DNA from: Pseudomonadales bacterium
GTDB taxonomy: Bacteria > Pseudomonadota > Gammaproteobacteria > Pseudomonadales > Azotimanducaceae
Length of the DNA: 45,758 bases
Direction of reading: 5' to 3'
Assembly: GCA_023300545.1 (NCBI GenBank)
Contig: JALZVT010000047.1
Span: 1 to 45,758 of the forward strand
Below the pieces are notes generated by a model. The model was not told where the DNA came from. It was given only the letters and a program-made list of their open reading frames with translations, and searched no databases. Both the position numbers and the translations under genes were made by a program. Positions 42,034 through 45,758 of this stretch are shown in pieces. The stretch's first letter is position 1, and each line of letters begins with the position of its first letter.

Positions 42034-42950
42034 CGATCGTCAGCCCAAAAGTCAAAAAAATTGAACCAACCGAAAGGCGCGGCGCGAACGTGGTGTTCAA
42101 GCCGTTCGACATACTGGGTCGTTAGTTCTTCCAGCGCCTGGGCTCGAGTCGCCCGAGGTAGCTTCACATGATTGCTCAACACCTCGCAGTGCACCTCATA
42201 GCCGCTACCGGACAGCCTACAGAAAGTGCATATCACCGGTGCCTTAAACGTGCTGGCGATGATGTAGGGGCCAACCGGGAAGGGGGCTGTGGCACCCAGA
42301 AAATTGATGGGGAGGGTTCGATCGCCAGGGCGAAAGCGGTCGGCCAGAAAGCCAACCCATGTCCCCTCGCGAAGTGCATCTTTGATGGTGAGTCCGAGTG
42401 CGACGGCACCCTGCTCAGAATCGATAATGCTGTTTGCAAGCTCGGGGTTAACCTCGGTCATTAACTGAAGAAAACGGCCGCTGAATTGCTGGTCCAATAC
42501 GATGCGCAGATCGATGCCGCCAAGTTGCGGGCCGATGACGCGGGCCGCTTCGAATGAGCCGAGATGGGCGGCCAAAAAGATTCCACTGTTGTGGCTATCA
42601 ACAACCTGCTGCACCTCTTCCGCACCGACAAATTTCACGGGAATGTCGCTGACGTGCCCGGCAAAAAAGAAAAACCGATCAGCAGCGACCTGGGCGAAGC
42701 AAACAAAGTGCTGCATAACGTCACGATAGGTTGCAGGTTTACCCAAGACGCGGGAGAGATACGCTCGAGAGGCTTGTCGTTCTGGGCCGCGCACAATAAA
42801 AAAATACAACGCGACCGGATACAGCGCGATGCGCAGTGGTGCACGGCCGATTTTGCCGGCGAGCCACATCAAGAATTTCAAGCCGCCGGTACTGCCGGCC
42901 TCTGGACGCGATTGCCAGTGTTTAGCGCCGTTCGGGGAGTGTTCAGCCAT
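42030..42950 (-). CDS. LpxL/HtrB-like acyltransferase
   Basis: A 306-residue lysophospholipid-acyltransferase-like enzyme of the LpxL/LpxM family. The HxxxxE motif is H129-LGSF-E134 in FLAAHLGSFEA, and LADRFRPGDRTLPINFLGA is the second block. A hydrophobic segment (about 40-55) anchors it to the inner membrane. Second acyltransferases like this occur in aryl polyene clusters and may attach the polyene to a lipid or core headgroup. It overlaps the LolA-like gene by 4 bases and the AMP ligase end by 8 bases. Confidence 0.86.
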   Translation of the reverse strand: MAEHSPNGAKHWQSRPEAGSTGGLKFLMWLAGKIGRAPLRIALYPVALYFFIVRGPERQASRAYLSRVLGKPATYRDVMQHFVCFAQVAADRFFFFAGHVSDIPVKFVGAEEVQQVVDSHNSGIFLAAHLGSFEAARVIGPQLGGIDLRIVLDQQFSGRFLQLMTEVNPELANSIIDSEQGAVALGLTIKDALREGTWVGFLADRFRPGDRTLPINFLGATAPFPVGPYIIASTFKAPVICTFCRLSGSGYEVHCEVLSNHVKLPRATRAQALEELTTQYVERLEHHVRAAPFGWFNFFDFWADDR

Positions 42951-44382
42951 TCAAATAACTCTTTGCCAGATAACTCTTGGCAAGTTCAGTAAGGGCGGCG
43001 ACCTTCAGTTTGCTAGTGGTGTCGCGAGGGAGCGCATCGACCTTGCGTATTGGGCGTGGCACAAATGCTGGATCTAGTCGTGCTGCAAGCGCCTGACGTA
43101 ACTCGCCTACATCTAGATTCTTGCCAACGACAAAGGCGGCGAGACGTTCTCCACCTTCCTGACCTGTTGCTAGCTCCTGAGCGAGCATTGACGGTTGATA
43201 GATCACGCCATCATCGACGTTCGGCATCGCGAGTAGAATGCTATTCAGATTTGCTAGTGATTGGCGTTTACCTGCCACCTTAACGAGATCGCTTGAACGG
43301 CCGAGCAGTTCGTAGCGAGTGCCCGCTAGTTTGCCAAATCGGTCAGCGAGAGTGACGGGGTCGGGAAGGTGCTCTGTAGTGACGTGCAAAATTCCGGAGG
43401 CTACCGGGTCAGCAAGATGCACTCCAAAGGTATCAAAAAACTCCCAGCCAACCTCTTTTGCGGGTTGACGCCAGGCTAGGGAGCCGATTTCAGAGCAACC
43501 ATAGATTTCGAACATGCAGCTATTGAGGTGCTTTTCTGTTGCTGTGGTTAGCGCGTTGTCGAGGGGCGCTGTTGCGCACACGGCTGCGGCAATAGTATTG
43601 CTGGGTGCCGGAGTTTTCAGCAAAGCGCGCAAATGGACCGGGGTGGACACTAAAACGGTATCGCGTTCAAATCGTTCGATGGCATCGCGCACGTCACCTG
43701 GGAAAAAATCAGCGCCACAATGAAGAGTGTAGGAGGCCACTGTGGGCAGCAGCATCGCCCATTCCAAACCGTACATGTGCCATGAAGGCACCGTAGCGAC
43801 GAGGCCTCTATTGGGTTGGCTGGGTTGGTTGCCTGAGCGCACTGCGCCGGTTAGGTAGCGCGCATGGGTGGCGCGGCCGGCAATGAGTTGTCCCCAGCTT
43901 TTTGCGTGTGGCTGGGGAGTTCCAGTACTTCCGGACGTAAAGGCGATAGCGCAAACCTGCCCGGGATCGATAACGAGTGGTTTGGCACTTTGGTCGGTGG
44001 AGCCATTAGCGCCCGGTGCCAGGTCAATCAGCGCATCGCAGTCAGTGTCGGCGCTGTCCGCGAGTACAGTGCAGGACGTATAGTTGTTGCGCAGGCTGTG
44101 AATGGCGTCGCTGTTGCGTTGCGAGGGTAACAGCGTTGTTTGACTGCGCAGAGCGGCCGCAAAAAACGCAGTAGTGAATCGGTAGCGATCGGCGCAAAGA
44201 TTGATGCAATGGCGCGCTTGAGGTAATTGTTCGGCGCACAGCAAGACATCTGCGAGGAACGCACTGCAACTGATGTCGACGCCGTAGCGGTTGGCGAACA
44301 GATCTGTGCCGGCTCGCGTGAGCAGGCGCGTATCCTGTTCGAGCGCGCGAAAGCGCTCAGCATCAGGCAGCAGGGCGGGCAT
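42943..44382 (-). CDS. AMP-dependent aryl-ACP ligase, ApeH-like
   Basis: A 479-residue adenylating enzyme. The P-loop FTSGSTGTPQPHAKSW (148-163) has Gln where CoA ligases have Lys, a feature I recall from aryl polyene starter ligases. A FEIYGCSEIGS motif and a C-terminal PRDTTSKLKVAALTEL lysine motif follow. It most likely activates the hydroxybenzoate made by the adjacent chorismatase and loads it onto an ACP. A strong AGGAGGT ribosome site (44385-44391) sits close to the ATG inside the ACP gene, fixing this start. Confidence 0.88.
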   Translation of the reverse strand: MPALLPDAERFRALEQDTRLLTRAGTDLFANRYGVDISCSAFLADVLLCAEQLPQARHCINLCADRYRFTTAFFAAALRSQTTLLPSQRNSDAIHSLRNNYTSCTVLADSADTDCDALIDLAPGANGSTDQSAKPLVIDPGQVCAIAFTSGSTGTPQPHAKSWGQLIAGRATHARYLTGAVRSGNQPSQPNRGLVATVPSWHMYGLEWAMLLPTVASYTLHCGADFFPGDVRDAIERFERDTVLVSTPVHLRALLKTPAPSNTIAAAVCATAPLDNALTTATEKHLNSCMFEIYGCSEIGSLAWRQPAKEVGWEFFDTFGVHLADPVASGILHVTTEHLPDPVTLADRFGKLAGTRYELLGRSSDLVKVAGKRQSLANLNSILLAMPNVDDGVIYQPSMLAQELATGQEGGERLAAFVVGKNLDVGELRQALAARLDPAFVPRPIRKVDALPRDTTSKLKVAALTELAKSYLAKSYLNG

Positions 44383-44662
44383 TGACCTCCTGGGTCACGT
44401 GCGCGGTGAGGTTACCCAAGGTGGCAAATATCTCCCGCGTACCTTCGTCCTCAGCAGACAGGTGGACCTGATATTCCTCGGCAATGGCGACGGCTATTTC
44501 TAACGCATCGATGGAGTCGAGCCCCAGACCATCATCTTCGAACATGATGGTGGCGGGATCGATTTCGCTAGCTGCAACGTCTTCAAGGTTGAGAACGTCA
44601 ACGATTAGCTCAGCCATCTTTAGTTGTTCTGGCGTCTGCACTGGATTTGCCTCAGGCATCAT
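44363..44662 (-). CDS. Acyl carrier protein (starter-loading)
   Basis: A 99-residue ACP with a phosphopantetheine serine S50 in GLDSIDALEIAV. Longer N- and C-terminal ends than the other cluster ACP (33291-33521) may distinguish starter loading from elongation. It lies immediately before the AMP ligase and overlaps it by 20 bases, which fits cooperation with that ligase. A double ATG occurs at the start; no clear ribosome site is visible. Confidence 0.9.
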   Translation of the reverse strand: MMPEANPVQTPEQLKMAELIVDVLNLEDVAASEIDPATIMFEDDGLGLDSIDALEIAVAIAEEYQVHLSAEDEGTREIFATLGNLTAHVTQEVNARPAA

Positions 44663-44718
44663 CTAGAAGATTCAATTAACTCAATAGCGCGGGATTGTCC
44701 TGAAAAGACCTGCCTATT

Positions 44719-45758
44719 TCAAACGCTGAAGACAGCTTCGACCTCCATAGCGAGGTCTGAACGACAAATATCGGCCTCATACCAGGCCGGAGCCGGCCAA
44801 TGACCGGCATTGGCCGTCCAGCTTGAGCGTGCCTGGGGCAGATCTGCTGAGTTGCGCAGATAGTAGCGGATTGCCAATGGCACGGGATCGAAGTCGACGT
44901 TTGAGTCTGCTGGTAGCGGTGTTCTTGAATCTCCGCCCGGCGCCATTAATAGCGTCTGAATATTGCGTACTGTCTCAGCGGTCTGTGCGGCGATGTTGCC
45001 GGCGTGCAAGGTTTGGTGGTGCACTATGCTCGATGTGCCTGAGACGAGTAACAAAGATTGCCCACTGCGACCCGTCGCTGGGCTGACCAATGTGGCGCGG
45101 GCGAATGAGGGGCTCCGAGGGCCGTATTCTCGGGGGTAGTTATAAGCGCTCAGCTGGCGGGCATTTTCAAGGTGGCGGATGCCGATACTGTCAGGCCGAC
45201 CTTCCGGTCCGGTGCACAGTGCGCTAACCCTCAACCAGCCGTCCCGACTGCCGATCCCGGTGGCCGCAGGCAGGCTGATCGTACCCAGTGCGTCTGCGCG
45301 CCCCCAGCAAAATTGCCGGTAGCACTCGTTGTCGCCGGTGCCGGCGTTGATCTCGGGTATGTAGTTCCAGATTCGTACGAAGCGTGGTGCCTCAAGGCTT
45401 GCCATTGCCTCGAGGAGTTCGCGGTAAAGATCAAACGTGATTTGGCGGACATCAGCAAGCTTGGTGACCTTCACACAGGCGCTGAGGAACGTCAGAGTGG
45501 GCCCCTGGCGGCCTGTGAACTGGGTAACCGCCCCGTGGTAGCTGATCGGCATTGTGGGCTCGCTGTCGCACCAGATCTCAGCTTCATTGGGGCCGAGCCC
45601 GGCAAGTGTCATTGGTGCGTGCTGCTCCCGGTCGTCGGCTGCAAAGCGGACGAGTTCGGCGCGTGTGAGGTCGTTGGGTTCTGCGGTCGCGCTTGCGGGG
45701 TGTGGCGGTGATAAATCAACGGAGCCGTGATCGGATGGCGCTGGAAAGAACTGAATAT
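44719..45758 (-). CDS. xanB2: Chorismatase (XanB2/FkbO/Hyg5 family), 5' end outside window
   Basis: A RidA-like chorismate-hydrolysing enzyme; XanB2 makes 3- and 4-hydroxybenzoate from chorismate, the starter of xanthomonadin and ubiquinone precursors. Matching features are PRFVRIWNYIPEINAG, YRQFCWGRADALG, LPAATGIGS, YNYPREYGPRSPSFARATLVSP and the VSGTSSIVHHQTLHAGN block near the C terminus, then AAQTAETVRNI. An ATG at 45610-45612 gives 297 residues, but the frame stays open for 48 more codons to the edge, and the family is about 330-345 residues, so the true start probably lies outside. It heads the right cluster unit as far as the window shows. Confidence 0.85.
   Translation of the reverse strand, partial: IQFFPAPSDHGSVDLSPPHPASATAEPNDLTRAELVRFAADDREQHAPMTLAGLGPNEAEIWCDSEPTMPISYHGAVTQFTGRQGPTLTFLSACVKVTKLADVRQITFDLYRELLEAMASLEAPRFVRIWNYIPEINAGTGDNECYRQFCWGRADALGTISLPAATGIGSRDGWLRVSALCTGPEGRPDSIGIRHLENARQLSAYNYPREYGPRSPSFARATLVSPATGRSGQSLLLVSGTSSIVHHQTLHAGNIAAQTAETVRNIQTLLMAPGGDSRTPLPADSNVDFDPVPLAIRYYLRNSADLPQARSSWTANAGHWPAPAWYEADICRSDLAMEVEAVFSV

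Overview
The window carries about 44 protein genes and no rRNA, tRNA, CRISPR array or insertion sequence that I can recognise. The gene families (RND pump with adaptor, MMPL/LolA export, xanthomonadin-type pigment genes, paired acyl-CoA dehydrogenases, S8 protease) and the moderately high G+C content point to a Gram-negative bacterium. It is most likely a free-living, probably marine, gammaproteobacterium of the Halieaceae/Spongiibacteraceae kind. That placement is inference, because no marker gene is present.

Left part (1-28.2 kb) is a mosaic of lipid or aromatic catabolism and envelope genes. From the left: an SDR; a FadR-type regulator, adaptor and RND pump operon; a putative aromatic or terpenoid catabolic locus (Rieske oxygenase, TetR regulator, AhpD-like and EthD-like proteins, facing a metallo-beta-lactamase-fold hydrolase and a Coq4-like protein); and a pair of paralogous small membrane proteins followed by a previously uncalled 41-residue membrane peptide. 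Next come a secreted subtilase ending in six perfect NSYLWA repeats, an AIM24-family protein, an MFS exporter with an alpha/beta hydrolase, and fatty-acid-type catabolism (SDR, enoyl-CoA hydratase, two acyl-CoA dehydrogenases). The stretch ends with a PRC-barrel/EF-hand protein, a flavin halogenase-like enzyme next to a cytochrome P450, a 4-coumarate-CoA-ligase-like enzyme and a zinc-ribbon membrane protein.

Right part (28.3 kb to the right edge) is one continuous aryl polyene pigment cluster of the xanthomonadin type, in three transcription units. The right leftward unit encodes a chorismatase (XanB2-like, open at the window edge), an ACP, an aryl-ACP/AMP ligase, an LpxL-like acyltransferase, a LolA-like carrier and an MMPL exporter. 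The central rightward unit encodes a phosphopantetheinyl transferase, a ketosynthase, its cysteine-less partner and a flavin halogenase. The left leftward unit encodes a lysophospholipid-type acyltransferase, an ACP, a COG4648 membrane protein, a FabZ-like dehydratase, a family 2 glycosyltransferase, a thioesterase, an ApeP-like dehydratase, a FabG-like reductase and a second ketosynthase.

The inferred pathway runs as follows: chorismate to hydroxybenzoate, activation and loading onto ACP, iterative extension, reduction and dehydration to a conjugated polyene, halogenation, transfer to a lipid or sugar headgroup, and export to the outer membrane. The most unusual items are the Trp-hexad protease tail, the second halogenase with its P450, the tandem membrane paralogs with the 41-aa peptide, and several perfect palindromes or repeats in regulatory regions.
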